Positions 25,263 to 37,649 of a DNA stretch of 64,000 bases are shown here, in pieces. The position numbers and the translations under genes were made by a program. Location of the stretch: contig CM060191.1 of assembly GCA_030549335.1 (NCBI GenBank), positions 5,647,001 to 5,711,000 on the forward strand, given 5' to 3'. The notes under the pieces are model-generated. The model saw nothing but the letters and a program-made list of their open reading frames with translations. It had not been told where the DNA came from and did no database searches. The stretch is from Pontederia crassipes. Lineage: Eukaryota; Streptophyta; Magnoliopsida; Commelinales; Pontederiaceae. Within the stretch, counting starts at the first letter, position 1, and each line of letters begins with the position of its first letter.

Positions 25263-28200
25263 TGTAACGCCTCGAGATCCACGTGACTTTCACGTGCTCA
25301 GCGTAGTCCTAGAAGCGCTACATAATTTTTCATAAAACATTTTTGCGGAATAAAATCTATAAATACGGAAAACTTTTTCGATAATAATAACTAATAATCC
25401 ATAATATTCAAAATAATTAAAATATCAACAAGTTCACAATTCTAATAAATGTGAAAATAATAAAATCTAGACCACTCGATTTAGAACATGTGCAACATTT
25501 GTCTGTCACTGAGCATAACCATCTGCAGCATCATCCTCTATCAAAGCACTCTCATCTGCACGAATTCAAGTACAGAAAAATATCCGTGAGTATAAAAATA
25601 CTCAGTATGTATGATCTACTAAATAATCAATGTGCTCAATAAAAAATAAGATATGATCAATGATGAATCAATTGAACAATCAATGTAATAATCAATTAAC
25701 AATATATCGATTGATCAATATGAATAACTATATCAGGCTATGGTCGAAAGACCAATCAATAACGATAACAATTAATAATTATCTGATCAATATGACATTA
25801 TCCAATTAACAATAGAGTATAAAATCAATGATTCAATTTAACAATAGAACAATAGGAAGAATCAGGAAAATGTCAAATGATCGATCGATATCGATTTAAC
25901 AATTAACAATATCAATGCCTGATGACCATGGCACTATTCAATTTAACAATTTTCAATTCAATATCAATGATCATTGGTCAATAACAATTCGATTTGATTC
26001 AATGGGCGGAGACAATGCTAGTCAACACTAGTATCCAAATGACCATGATTTATTCAATTCAATTCAATTTCAATCCAATTCAATTAAATTCGATTCAATT
26101 TCAATTCAATTCAATTTACAATGTTTGGAGTTATCCAATTCAATAAGGAGCGCTCAATCAATTAAGGGATACCATGCCACTTTCATGCAGGCCAATGAGG
26201 AATCAGTGTCACGACAAGTCCGATACAATTCAATGGATTTGTGTATGGTGGGGGACGAGTGACCATACACGGGACAGCCATAACTTTTACACTATCTGCC
26301 CCATTCAATTCAATTAATTTCAATTGGTCCCAGCTTAGTGGCAATCGGTGAATATGAGCCCAGTAACTTTCGGCTTTTATCTTATTTACCTAAAATGTTT
26401 ATCTTTTAATAATTTAATTTATATAAAATAAGACCCAATTAGAAAAACTACTAGATCAGTATCATAATAAGTGATAAGATTGTATATGATAACAATATAT
26501 GATCATGATGATATCATCTGATATGATGATTAAATATTATAAAAATATAATCAAGAATTATAGCAATATGATTAGCACAATTAATAATAATTCAATCAAT
26601 AAACTATATTTCAATAATAATAACAACAAAATAATTATTATAAAACTGATAAAATAATTAATTACTAAAATAACTCTCAATTATCGTAAATCCAATTATT
26701 CTTATTTTATTTCTCTCTCCTATTTGCTTACACCCTCATTGGCCCTTTTTTTTTGTCTTTCTCCATCATCTTACTTCATGGCCACTTAATTTCTTTTAAT
26801 TCTCTCTCTTACCTTCTCCTCTCTATCTTATTGGCCGCCAGCTATGACTTCATTAATTTTTTTTATTTGCCTCACGTTTTCTCTCTCTAAGCTTCTTCTT
26901 GCGCCCTTAATTTTTTTTCTTTTTGTTTTCTCTCTCTGCATCCCTTACGCCCTTACCCTCTTCTTTAATTTCTTCTATTTTTATACTCCCTCACGTTTCT
27001 CTACGGCTGCGTTTGACAAAACGGAACATTTGAAATGTTCCGATTATTCTGTCAAACACAGCATGTGATGGAAACATTTAATGTTCCCATCACGTGACAT
27101 TTGACGAGAACTTTTTTCGTCAAATGTTCTTACCTTCGGCAAGAACTTTAACGAAGGCAAGAATTTTTTTTAATTTACGCCGCATTTTTTGACTTTTTTT
27201 AATTTCGTTTATTTTTTAATTGTTTTATATGTATGCATATATAATATAGAATAAATTAATACATTATTATAACATAATTTAGGGATATTATAACATAATT
27301 TATTAAATGTTATTAGTTAAAATTTATAAAATAATTAGCTCTAATAATTAATAAATATTTTATTAATTAAACCATTCAATTATTTTTTTAAAAAAATTGT
27401 ATTATATTTAGATCTTAAAATATACGTAAATTATAATATTAATAATATTTAAAAGATTTAATCAAAATAAATGAAAATAATATTAATAATATAATGATTT
27501 ACATAAATTATAATATTAATAACATATTCTTATTTACTATAATTTTATACCTCATAAAATAATAAATTATATTCTTAGTTCTCCTTTTTTATCCAAACAT
27601 CCACTAAAACTTATTCATCACATTAACTTTTTTAAATCATCATCATTACACTTTTTCATCCAAACACCAACCCAAACTTTTCTATTAAATTAATTAGTTC
27701 TCGAGAACTACTGTTCTACTAATGTTCTCGTACCAAATGCAGCCGTACCTGAATTTCGCCTTCATGTTACGCCGCCTTTTTTTCTCCAATCCCATTGCGG
27801 CCGTAAAACTATTTTCAATTTTTATTCTTTCTCCTTCGACATTGAAATATCATTGGCCGAACCCCTTTTCTCTTTCATTTTTCTTCTCTGCACGTCCGTA
27901 TGAAAATAGGTACAAAATCTATTTTCTTCTAAACTTTACGCCTCTCATCGGAATCCTTATTATCCCTTTTTTTGCGATACGAAAATCATCGGGCAAGAAA
28001 AATTACAATCGTAATAAATTTATTTTAATTGATTTCGTGCCGTAAAACATGACGTCACAGTAGCAACAAAATTCCCCTATATTTTTTTCGGTCGATAATA
28101 ATAGTATCAAAAAACTAATCAATTATTAAATATTCCTATGGATCCCCCCTTACGTACCTCGTTTCACACCTAGCCGTTTGACGTCGAATCACGCATTGCC

Positions 28201-28558
28201 TCACGCCTCTACCGCCGAACACCAAAAACCCAAGAGGAGAAAAATCCTTGACGACCGACTCTAAGGATTTATTTATAGGGTTCTTAAATCTTTAACTCCA
28301 ATCCATCTATAACTTATAATCCTAATCAAATTTAATCTTTTAATTAATCCCTTTTAACAATTTTGATTTATTTCAATAATTAAATAATTTTGAATTTAAT
28401 TAAATATCCCATAATACATTTTTATCCTTAATTAAACTCCTCCTCAATTTTTCCTTTATTTTCAGAATTATTAAATATAATAATATTAATGGCCATAATT
28501 CCCAAATAAGAATATTAAAATATTCTTTTATTAATCACCAAAAATCTGGGTTGTTACA
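25263..28558 (+). mobile_element. Probable 3.3 kb solo LTR of a large LTR retrotransposon
   Basis: The segment starts TGTAACGCCTCGAG and ends GGGTTGTTACA, the inverted ends of an LTR. The exact 5 bp duplication TTTTA flanks it at 25258-25262 and 28559-28563. The start motif does not recur inside, so it looks like one LTR rather than a full element. A part of a related LTR lies inverted at about 29.2-29.97 kb. A separate TIR element is nested at about 27.0-27.74 kb. No gag or pol frame was seen. Confidence 0.7.
27003..27735. mobile_element. Nested TIR element (MITE-like) inside the LTR
   Basis: Ends are CGGCTGCGTTTG and, inverted, CAAATGCAGCCG. The inside is very AT-rich and related to 37.65-38.19 kb and 39.4-39.79 kb in copy B, including the near-end phrase CCAAACACCAAC. 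The target duplication is unclear, so the superfamily is not assigned. Confidence 0.55.
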
Positions 28559-28563
28559 TTTTA

Positions 28564-29200
28564 CCTAAACAGAATCGGACATGTTTCGTTAGCGTGGACG
28601 AGTTGGCTAGCATTTCCAACTACCTTGACTACACCAGACCGAAACACTAAATTGATCCAATAAACGAATTCAGTAACATGGACCAAACAACAATCGAAGA
28701 TTCAATATCGTACTTGTGCTATGAAGTGAAAAAGGGGTTATTCGAAGTTGGCGATCGACAGTTTAGGAATTTGGGGATGACGAAATTTGATTGAAAGTAG
28801 TGGAGCAATGGCAGTGAGCAATACTCAAATGTTCTTTTATGATTTGGGAATGCAGCCAATCAGTTGAAAAGGCTTGGATCAGAATCGAACCAACAAGTTT
28901 GGACAGTGTCGATACTTCTAGTCTCTAAATGCTAAACGTTAGTAGAAGTAGGTTTCCAATATTTTCTTTCAAAACATTAAACTCTATTTGTTTATGTATT
29001 TTTTAACAAACAATAAAGGGTTATTTCTTTATATAAGAACAATGACAATTTTTCGCATCTAATCTTAATATATGAACTCACCATAGGACGTCCTCAAATT
29101 ATATCAGAATTTTCACTTTAATCAATCCATCTAATTCTCTTAACTTTTTCATTTTTTCCAATTTTATTATTTATTAAAAGACTAAACTAACCTTCTCCTC
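28564..29200. other. Non-coding sequence shared with copy B
   Basis: Related to 40.1-40.4 kb (for example ACACTAAATTGAT and AAAGATTCAATATC / GAAGATTCAATATC). No exon was seen. Confidence 0.5.
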
Positions 29201-29204
29201 TCAT

Positions 29205-29972
29205 TTTATTATAGTTTTTTCTTAATTGACCGAGTGTTCTTTATTGTATTGGATAACTTTAAACGATATTTGAATTGAAATTGAATTGAATCAAACTGAA
29301 CCATATAGATGATCATTTGAATATTGGCATTGATTGGCAATTGATATTGCCTTATTGAATTGAATTGAATTATTATCGGCCAATGATAATTGATCATTGA
29401 ACTAGAGTTGTTCAATTGAACATTGTTATATTCATCAAGCCATTGTTAAATTGTTAATTATTATTTGTTATCTTTATTGATTGATCTTATGACACTAGTT
29501 TGATCCATCACATGATTTATTGTTCCATTGATATATTGATTCATCCTTATATTGATTGATTGTTTCATCGATTATGACATTGTATCATTCTATGTGCTCA
29601 ATTGTTATTTTATTAATCACATATATTAATTATTGATTGTGATTAGACCCTATATACTAAGTATTTTTATACTCATAAATTTTCTTTGTACTCTAATATG
29701 TGTAGTTGATAGAGCTTTTATAGAGTATGGTCGTGCACGTGGCTCAGCTATGACTATAGATTGAACCTTATGAAGTTGTCTTCTTATAATTATTCGAGAA
29801 TTTTTAGCATTATGGAGTTATTGATATTGTACCTATTTTGGATATTGATTTATTAGCTATTATATTTTAAAAATATTCCACATTTATTTATATTTTTTTA
29901 AAAAATTTATCGTCTCTAGAATGACTCTGAGCACGTGATAATCATGTGAATCTCAGAACGTTGTAACTAGAT
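29205..29972 (-). mobile_element. Inverted fragment of the same LTR family
   Basis: Read on the minus strand, the end at about 29970 gives ACGTTCTGAGATTCACATG, then CACGTGCTCAGAGT. This corresponds to the first 60-70 bp of the LTR at 25263. It includes the shared ATACTCA-type phrases and the ATTGAATTGAATTGAATT repeats. The far end is not precise. Confidence 0.6.
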
Positions 29973-30148
29973 GGCTATCATGGCGCATACAATTTTATAC
30001 ACCTAGCATATGAAAATTTGAGAACAAAACTAATGTTTATGTGGGCTATTCAAGTTTCAAATGTGTATCTCACACTTGTTATGAATCACTATCCATGAGG
30101 CCTACACAATTCTTTTTATATACAAATATCTATTATAACATTGTTAAT

Positions 30149-30704
30149 AGGGGTGATAGTAGTTCAGGTTGGGTCGGGTTTTCGATAAAAAAGAATTGTT
30201 CGCTATTTTTTGGGTCAATTTTTAAAATTAAAAAATCACCCTAAAACTAATTAAAAAATAAAAACCACCCATCTAACAGGTCGGTTTTTTTCGAGTGTTT
30301 CTTTCGGGTCCCTATTTTTATATAATTATATTTTTTAAAAAATCTATATTAAATTAAAGTTAACATAAAAATTATTTAATTTTATATTATATACAAAATA
30401 TACTACTAATATATAAAAGTTGCCAAATTAAAATTCAATAATGCAATAGAAAGTATGAAATTTTATAAAAAAGTGTTATATCTATAATAAAAAATTGGAT
30501 AATTTATTAATTAATTTTATAAATAAAATGGGCTCCGCGGGCTCCTACGATTTTTTCGAGTGGAGCACTAATTTTAGTAGGTGATTTTTAATTTATAAAA
30601 AATCATCATAAATCATATTCGGGCCCCTAAAATTTGATTTTTTTCGGATCGGTTTTTTTAAGTCGAGTAGGTTTTTAGGTTTGTCGAGTTTTCCTTACAC
30701 CCCT
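30149..30704. mobile_element. MITE-like element with AGGGGTG ends, copy A only
   Basis: Begins AGGGGTGATAG and ends CTTACACCCCT. Sequence just outside continues directly in copy B (about 48.92-48.95 kb), which has no insert. A relative sits at 53385-53894 with the same GGGTCGGGT opening and TTTTTCGGG-type phrases. No coding capacity. Confidence 0.65.
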
Positions 30705-31640
30705 AATTGAAAGTCATTTTTAAAGTTCTTTTTCAAATTGTTGACCTTAGGAAATAATTTACTTTAAAAAATCATTAAACAAGAATACCCTTATATAAAA
30801 AGACATGTTTCACTACCAACTAAAACATGGATTGCCAACTAAATATGTCATTGGGTTAAGAGAACTCAAACTTCATATAGCCCACATCAAATTTACTAAG
30901 ATTGGCAAAAGAAAACATTTCACTCAAACATGAGAGAAAAGGCTCTAGGTCGACCCCCCCCCCCCCCCCCCTCTCTCTCCTGCGCGGACGTGTGGGGGAC
31001 AGAGAGGGGGCGTCAATCCCCCTTGCTGACCGACTTTCTCGCGTGCACCGACGTCAACAGGCGCACGCCGGAAAAAGATGGACCCCACTATGTATGAGCT
31101 CACCAGCTTCGAGGGGCAGCAGCTGCCAACTTTTTATTCTTAATATTATTTTATTATATATTTATATTATTTAATATCTTATAAATGATGTATGTGACTA
31201 TCAGATAAGCTAAGAAAATGAGAAACCTACTATAGGTCAAGTGGTCGAAGCGTGAAAAAAATTAAAGTAAAAAAGCATTTCAATTACAAATTGAAGCCGA
31301 GAAATTGTTGAGATAGACTCAAATTTAAAGGATGATATGTATAATTTACCCCAAAAGAGGTTGAGAAATGAAAACAACAAAGTTCATATCCATTTGTAAT
31401 ACCATAACTCTACCTAAAACTTGTCAAAATATATAATTCGCTTTGTATGTTCCTACTTCATGGCCACCTTTAAATAATCTGATTCTTACAACCATATGGG
31501 GAGGATGACTTCTGCCCACTCCCCTTCCAAGAAAACAAAAAATTTAAGACATTTTTTTTTAAAAAATGAAAAACAACAGAATCAGCTCCAAATATCTGTC
31601 TGAAATTTAAGACATAAAAAACGATTAAGATACCTCAAAC
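30705..31640. other. Junction zone between duplication copies A and B
   Basis: Contains a C homopolymer (about 30954-30970) and a GC-rich patch to about 31.1 kb, then AT-rich DNA. Copy B homology starts at about 31.36 kb. No gene was seen; the 90-codon plus-strand frame at 30902 spans the C run and is not convincing. Confidence 0.45.
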
Positions 31641-31891
31641 GATATCATCCCATAGTTTCTTTCCATAAAGGAACCGAATGGAGACTAAAAATTACACGAC
31701 CTAGAGGTCAAATGGAGACATAGATTTCCAGATCCTGCAGAGGGGAATCGAAGTAAAGAAAGGATTAAGAGACACAGAACTAACTCGATCCCAGCAAACT
31801 CAAAGTACGGTAATTAAAGATTAAAAGACGTCAAACTTAAACTCAACCCCAGAAAAGGTACATGGCAGAGTACGAGGGTGGGGTGGGGGTT

Positions 31892-34800
31892 CTACTTGAA
31901 GCACTTTGCATCGAGAAGAGCCTCTCCTTCAAAGGGCTCCTGGTCCTCGATCATGGCATTCACCCGTTCCTTCTGCGCTTCATCAGAAATGTCAACTTTA
32001 GTCCAGTCATACAACTCCATATCATACACTTCATCCAGCACAAACTGTGGAATATCCTTCCCACGGAACAACCAAAGCCCCTTAACCTTGTAAGGGGCCT
32101 CGGAACCAATCACAAGCATCTTTCCAAATGCATATTTCCGTGTCAAGTCCATACGTTGCAGGAATCCACTGACCTTGTTAAGGGTAACGAAAGACACAGT
32201 GTTCTCGTCATTGTACTTGTAATCACAGAACCAGAGAGAATAACCCTCAGGATCATACATGTCCCAGAAGCCTGAAACCATGACCAGGAAAATAACACAA
32301 GTCAATCATACTGCTATCCAGAGCAATATATCTACATAAAACTAAATCTACTTCAGATTTTAAATTAAATAAATAGTACAACAGATGGGCATGAAACAAA
32401 CTCAACACGCATAATAAAAGAATAATAAAACTGACTACTAATAGAAAAGTGAAAATGTTCACTGAAGAATGAATTACTATTAAATGTCAATGCATAATCA
32501 TGATACACTATAGAACACTTTCTTCTCACTTTTCCCACTCAAATCTAAGAATGACAATGAAAACAACAGACCTTATTCTCCTCAAAAAAAAAAAAAAGCA
32601 CACAACAGACCTTATGAACATTGGTGTCGGTAAAAGCAAAGAACTGAGATATCTAAGCATGCAATACATTGATGCCAAGTGAGAAAAAGTATTTAAGTAA
32701 TCAACAAGCTACAGACACTTGAGCAAGTATAGCATTGGTATCAGGGATGGTAAAGCATAAACCAATTAACACACAACACAATCTAATGCAAATTTAAAAA
32801 TATTATTAAACATGTCAAAACCAGACAGGAAAGAAGAAAACCATGCATCCACATTCAGAAGAAAAAAGAATTTTTATAATGCAATACATCGACACTGAGA
32901 AAGAAGCATTAAACATATGGGAAAAGTCAAGGCAAACTTAGATCAATCATGAACATACAACCAAATGCCAGCTATAATGTAAAATAATTACTTGGACTGC
33001 AGGAGAAATGATCCTACAATGCAGAAAAAGCAAACACCATCCACTTGTCTATGTTACTCCTAACATCTCAGGTCCTATAACTAGAAAACAATAACAGATA
33101 ATTCAAACCAACAAAAAATTGTTATAAAGGATACTTACCTTTGATTGCAACCTCACGGAAGTTAGTTTTTGTGTTGGAGTATAGACGCTTCCACTCATCC
33201 AATATCATCTTACTAGGCAGTAACAGGTCCAAAGGATTTTTTGCCTTGGGCTTTGGAGCCTCTTCTTCCTCTTCAGCAACATCTACTGCTTTAGGTTTCA
33301 CAGGCTCTGGCTTGGCTTCTTTCTTTGCCTCCTTTGGCTTTGCTGGCTCTTTGGGTTGGGTTGTCTTCTTCTGTACAGCAGGAACTGCATCAGCCTGTGT
33401 CACCTCACCCAGCACCTTGCGGAAGTTTGGCTGGTTAGCTATCGTCCAAAAGTATCTCTCAACATGAGGGAACTCTGAAGTAAAACTCTTGGTCATGATA
33501 CGAGAGAATCCTAGGTACAAGTTGCATGTCATTATGATATCAGCCAAGGTCATGGCATGGCCAACAAGGTAAGTGTTTGAGGCAAGATGAGTGTTAAGAG
33601 CACCAAGCGATCTCTTCAGAGCAGTGATTGCGGTTTCCTCAGCCTACATGAAGAAAAACAACTTGTTGGGTTATTTTAAAAGAGAATACAGCAATGTATA
33701 TAGATTCTTAGATTCTTGTTCTTGACGAAGAATTGTAAGATTCTTATACAAACCACAGCAACATATGGAACAAAACCAAGTCGAGGATAAAGCCAGCGTC
33801 CAAGATTAGAATCAATTTCTGTTGTTGCAAAATCAATCCATTGTTCAATGCGAGCCTGGCACAAAAGGATAATGTTAGGAATTTCATTCTAATTCAAAGC
33901 TAAAACAACAAGCTAGGGCAGAAAACTTTACATATTCAATAAGTGAAGAGCCATACAGAGGATTGTCTGCCTTTGTGCGAGTAACTATAGAGGAAAAAAG
34001 AAATAAAGCATCATCATCATACTCAAGTATTTTCTGAAAAGACAATCTCAAATTCACATCAGAGAACACAGAAATCAATTCATACCATAGCGAGCAATAG
34101 CATTACTCTCAAAAACAGGGCCATCAGGTGTCTCCAGTAAAGGTACCTAAAAACAAGAGTATCACATGAGTTTAAGATTTTTGCAAACATATAATTCATA
34201 ATAAAAACAAATACCTTGCCAATGGGATTCATTTTGATAAACTCTGGAGTTTTGTTTGAAACACCCATCTGAAAGTTCTTTACAAACTCCACCTTGACCC
34301 CACTATACTCTGCGGCAATTAGTGCCTTAAAGGCATTTTTGTTGGTGTTGCCAGCATGCAAAACCTACGGAGTGAAAAAAATATTAATCATCTAGAATTG
34401 CAACCAAATAAATTATATCAACAGATCAAAGAAAAACAAGATAAGTACAAATATGAATAGACCATTCAGATAAAAATTGAACCATAACAAGATTTAAGTT
34501 TTGAATATTTGTTGGAATAATTATTATTAAGTGGTCGTATCATTGAGAACTTCAGTAGTGAGTTCTGATGCAACTGATAGGTGTTGGTATTTCATCACTT
34601 AAAATGTAATTTTTTTAATACATCAGCAATGAATAATCTTTGTTAATGGGCCATGATTCATTTCCTCGGGCTCAAAATTGTTGCCAGCTAAAATCAAATA
34701 GAGTTCAAGAAACTAGAATGAGAGTATGAAAAGACATCAGTAAAGAAAAAGGATAAAAATAAATAAATAAGAAACATCTATACAAAAAAAATAAAATATC

Positions 34801-36002
34801 AAGAAATCATAAAGAGGGTGGTGGCATATAATATTTAAACCAAACACAGTATTACAGAAAACAAAATCATAGCAGCAAAAGCAATAAAGAATATAAAAAA
34901 AAGAGGCAGAAAGAGAAGCCATCAAGAACAGAATCTTTTTTTAAGGTAACCAACAGGAACAGAATACCATGAAACAAGGTAAACAAGTTGTTGGGTCATT
35001 ACGAATATATCACTTCTGTTTAGTCACTTTAAAACCTATGCATGCATTAGACTGACTCCATGTTCTGGTTTACATCGTTGGCTTCATTAACCTAAATAGA
35101 TAAATGCAGAAAGCATCCTCCATCATTGCGGAACTAAGCCTAACTAATCACTTTCCCTCTACCACGAAGGAAATTGATCATAGCTAACCTCTAACAAGAA
35201 CGTAAAGTGTTATAAGACCAACAATGTTATATGGTAGTGAATGTTGGGCTATGAAGGGACAACATGAACGTAAAGTGGGGTAGCCGAAATGAGGATGTTG
35301 AGATGGATGTGTGGTCATACAAGATTAGATAAGATTAGGAATGGCCATATACGTGAACGAGTCGGAGTGGCTCCTATTAGTGAGAAAATGGTAGAGAATC
35401 ATTTGAAATGATTTGGTCATGTTCAGAGAAGACCATTAGATGCGCCAGTAAGAAGAGTAGATCAAATAATCTGGAGTCCGATTAAAAGAGGGAGATGGAG
35501 GCCAAGGCGGACACTTGACGAACTAATAGAGCAAGATCTATTGGTGAATAATATACCGAAAGGTTTGGTTACTAATAGAGCGGAATGACGTCGTATGATC
35601 CATGTAAAACCCCACCTAGTGGGATAAGGCTTTGTTGTTGTTGTTGTAACCTCTAACAAGAATTCACAATTGCATGTGCACTGGAAATCATGGAAAATCT
35701 ATACAGAGAGTAACATGCACGTAAGCATATTTTTTTCGTGCACCTCAAAGAGAATATAAATGTCATTTTTTATCAATCAGAAGAACCAAAAAAACCTCCC
35801 AAATGGATCATAATATACAAATTCGACATAAGAGTTAATCACACATCAGAAGCATTAAGCTAACAGCAATCGCGTCCCACTCGCAATTCATTTAAATCTT
35901 CAGGGTTTAAGTTTAAACCCTAAGTCGCATCATAATACAAACAATAACCGAAGCACAAAACAATCCAACATTTAGCAAAGGCCAATAACTCACCAGCGCC
36001 AT
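31892..36002 (-). CDS. Elongation factor 1B gamma subunit (eEF1B-gamma), copy B, 419 aa
   Basis: Seven coding exons matching copy A: 35994-36002, 34215-34364, 34086-34146, 33932-33984, 33754-33855, 33139-33643 and 31892-32271, in frame with TAG. The start reads Met-Ala-Leu, the usual plant form. The protein is nearly identical to copy A; the last exon translates identically. Differences include VPLLETPDG for VPVLETPDG, TRTKADN for TRTRADN, a few linker changes (EVTQADA for EVKQADA, KKTTQPK for KKPAQPK) and DLLLPSK for DLLPPSK. Domain order and the inferred role as scaffold of the eEF1A exchange complex are as in copy A. Intron 1 carries a 446 bp LINE end that copy A lacks. Both copies look functional. 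Confidence 0.93.
35201..35646 (+). mobile_element. RTE-type LINE 3' end (446 bp) in intron 1 of eEF1B-gamma copy B
   Basis: A 16 bp exact target duplication, TAACCTCTAACAAGAA, sits at 35185-35200 and 35647-35662; copy A has one copy there. Plus-strand pieces read RPTMLYGSECWAMK, EMRMLRWMCGHTR-like (KMRMLRWMCGHTR), VGVAPIS, FGHVQRRPLDAPVRR and RGRWRPRRTL, the C-terminal end of RTE-clade reverse transcriptases, with stops and frameshifts. It ends in the CCCCACCTAGTGGGATAAGG tail plus TTG repeats. 5' truncation is typical of LINEs. Confidence 0.88.
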
Positions 36003-36880
36003 GGTATCTTCGATTTGAGAACTGCCTCTGCAACCAGATCTGACAAAAAAAACAAACGAATGCTTCAGGAAACTACACGGAATGTTGTCAAACACGTGAA
36101 TGGGACACACACGGAGGGCCCGATCATGAACACCAAACAGACATGATCACCTAACAGACCCGATTCCACCAAATTATTTATTTATATATTAATGAGCACA
36201 AACCTAAATATAATATCGTATTTATTATAATAAAAGCAAAATTTTCATCAAGTTATCAAATATTCTAAAAGCAACATGTCAAAGTACCAATATCCAAATT
36301 CCAAATTACCAAATTAAACATGCACATTTGTGAATGACACTGCAATTAAACATGTAAACGGATCAATACTCAAATTCCAAATTACCCGATTAAACATGTC
36401 AAAACCTAATTAACATGCACATTTGTGAAGGACCGCAGCTGTTACTTATATAACCTTAACTTAAAGTCTTAAACAGGCTTACACAGTTACTTATATAATC
36501 ATGTTCCTAACTTGAAGTCATAAACACCTTCAAGGAGACCTCCCTCTTCACGAGGCATGCCAACCCTGCGCTCTGAGGTCGTGAGCCCTGCTCACGAATT
36601 GAGGGAGGGAGGAAAAGAATGACGCGTGCGACTGAAAAGGAACGGCGACAGAGTAAAGGAGTACCGGCGACTCACGGCGAGCGATGAGAGCAGCAACGTG
36701 TGGCGGCAGTAACGCACAGCGGCAGGCGGCAACACACGGCGGCAGACGGCAACAGCGGTCGGCTGAAGTAACGAACCGGCGGCAGGCGGCAGCAACACAC
36801 AGCCGCAGACGGAGGTAACTCTAGGGCAAATGGATTTGGGATCACGTAACTACGGCTTTTTGTCAAGCCCACTAAGTAAC
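36003..36880 (-). promoter_or_regulatory. Promoter and 5' leader region of eEF1B-gamma copy B
   Basis: Matches copy A upstream sequence, including the GC-rich GGCGGCAGGCGGCAGCAAC stretch (about 36777-36796). A part of this GC-rich leader appears to have a diverged relative inside the CACTA element at about 47.37-47.6 kb. Confidence 0.45.
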
Positions 36881-36890
36881 TAAAGGGCGT

Positions 36891-37398
36891 GTTTGGCAAC
36901 GCGAGGTGAAATTTGGTTCCAAAAAGTCCCAAGTTTTTTTTATTGACGTGTCGACATTTTTTTTTCAATTTTGTTTATTCTTATTTTTTCTTTATTTTTT
37001 TTCTCACACATATGTATCTTATAAAATAATTTATTTATTAAATATAGATTATTTATTAAAACATATTAATATAACATTTTTTTACTTACTATTTCATTAA
37101 TTTTTTTAATATTTTACTACATATAATTATTAAAAATCCGATTTCTTGATATTTAAATAATATATTTTTTACGAATTTTTAACAAAATTTTTAATTTCCA
37201 CTTTTGTTTTTATTTATTAACAATATTTAATTTTATATTTATAATATCAATTTTTATTTTAAAACTCACAAAAAATTACCTCTACTTTTTTCTATCAGAT
37301 CAACTACATTATTCTTCATCATCAAATTTCACTTTATCCAAACACAAATAGAACTACGAAAACTTATGGAACTTTAATTCCTCTTGCCAAACGGCTCC
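36891..37398. mobile_element. MITE-like insertion upstream of eEF1B-gamma copy B
   Basis: Starts near GGCGTGTTTGGCAA and ends with the inverse, TTGCCAAACGGCTCC. The inside is AT-rich and non-coding. Copy A runs directly from the sequence before it (about 22345) to that after it, so copy A is the empty site. The target duplication is short and unclear, possibly AAAG. Confidence 0.55.
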
Positions 37399-37649
37399 AA
37401 AAGAGTCTTCACTAGTCCCGATCCCAAAGTCGAGACAACCAAATGGATTCAAGTTGAGAATTTTCTGAGCAACAAATTCAAGAGTTCGGTTGGATTGAAC
37501 CATCTGCACCATCTCTTTTTTTTATGCTAAATATTTGTAAAATAAAAAATTATATTTTAAAATTAATATTTTAAACCATGAAAGTAACATTCTATTTGTT
37601 TATTTTATATAATTTAAGGGCATCTATTTTTATATTTGTATTTTAATTC

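Larger units (their letters stand above)
17000..30900. repeat. Tandem segmental duplication, copy A
   Basis: Matches copy B (about 31.36-49.0 kb) in the same orientation. Paired anchors are the eEF1B-gamma genes (17708-21539 and 31892-36002), the promoter region (about 21.55-22.6 kb and 36.0-37.65 kb, the latter with an insertion), 24.5-25.25 kb with 39.8-40.08 kb, 28.57-28.75 kb with 40.1-40.3 kb, and 29.98-30.15 kb with 48.77-48.93 kb. Gaps between anchors are different transposon insertions. Edges are approximate. Confidence 0.8.
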
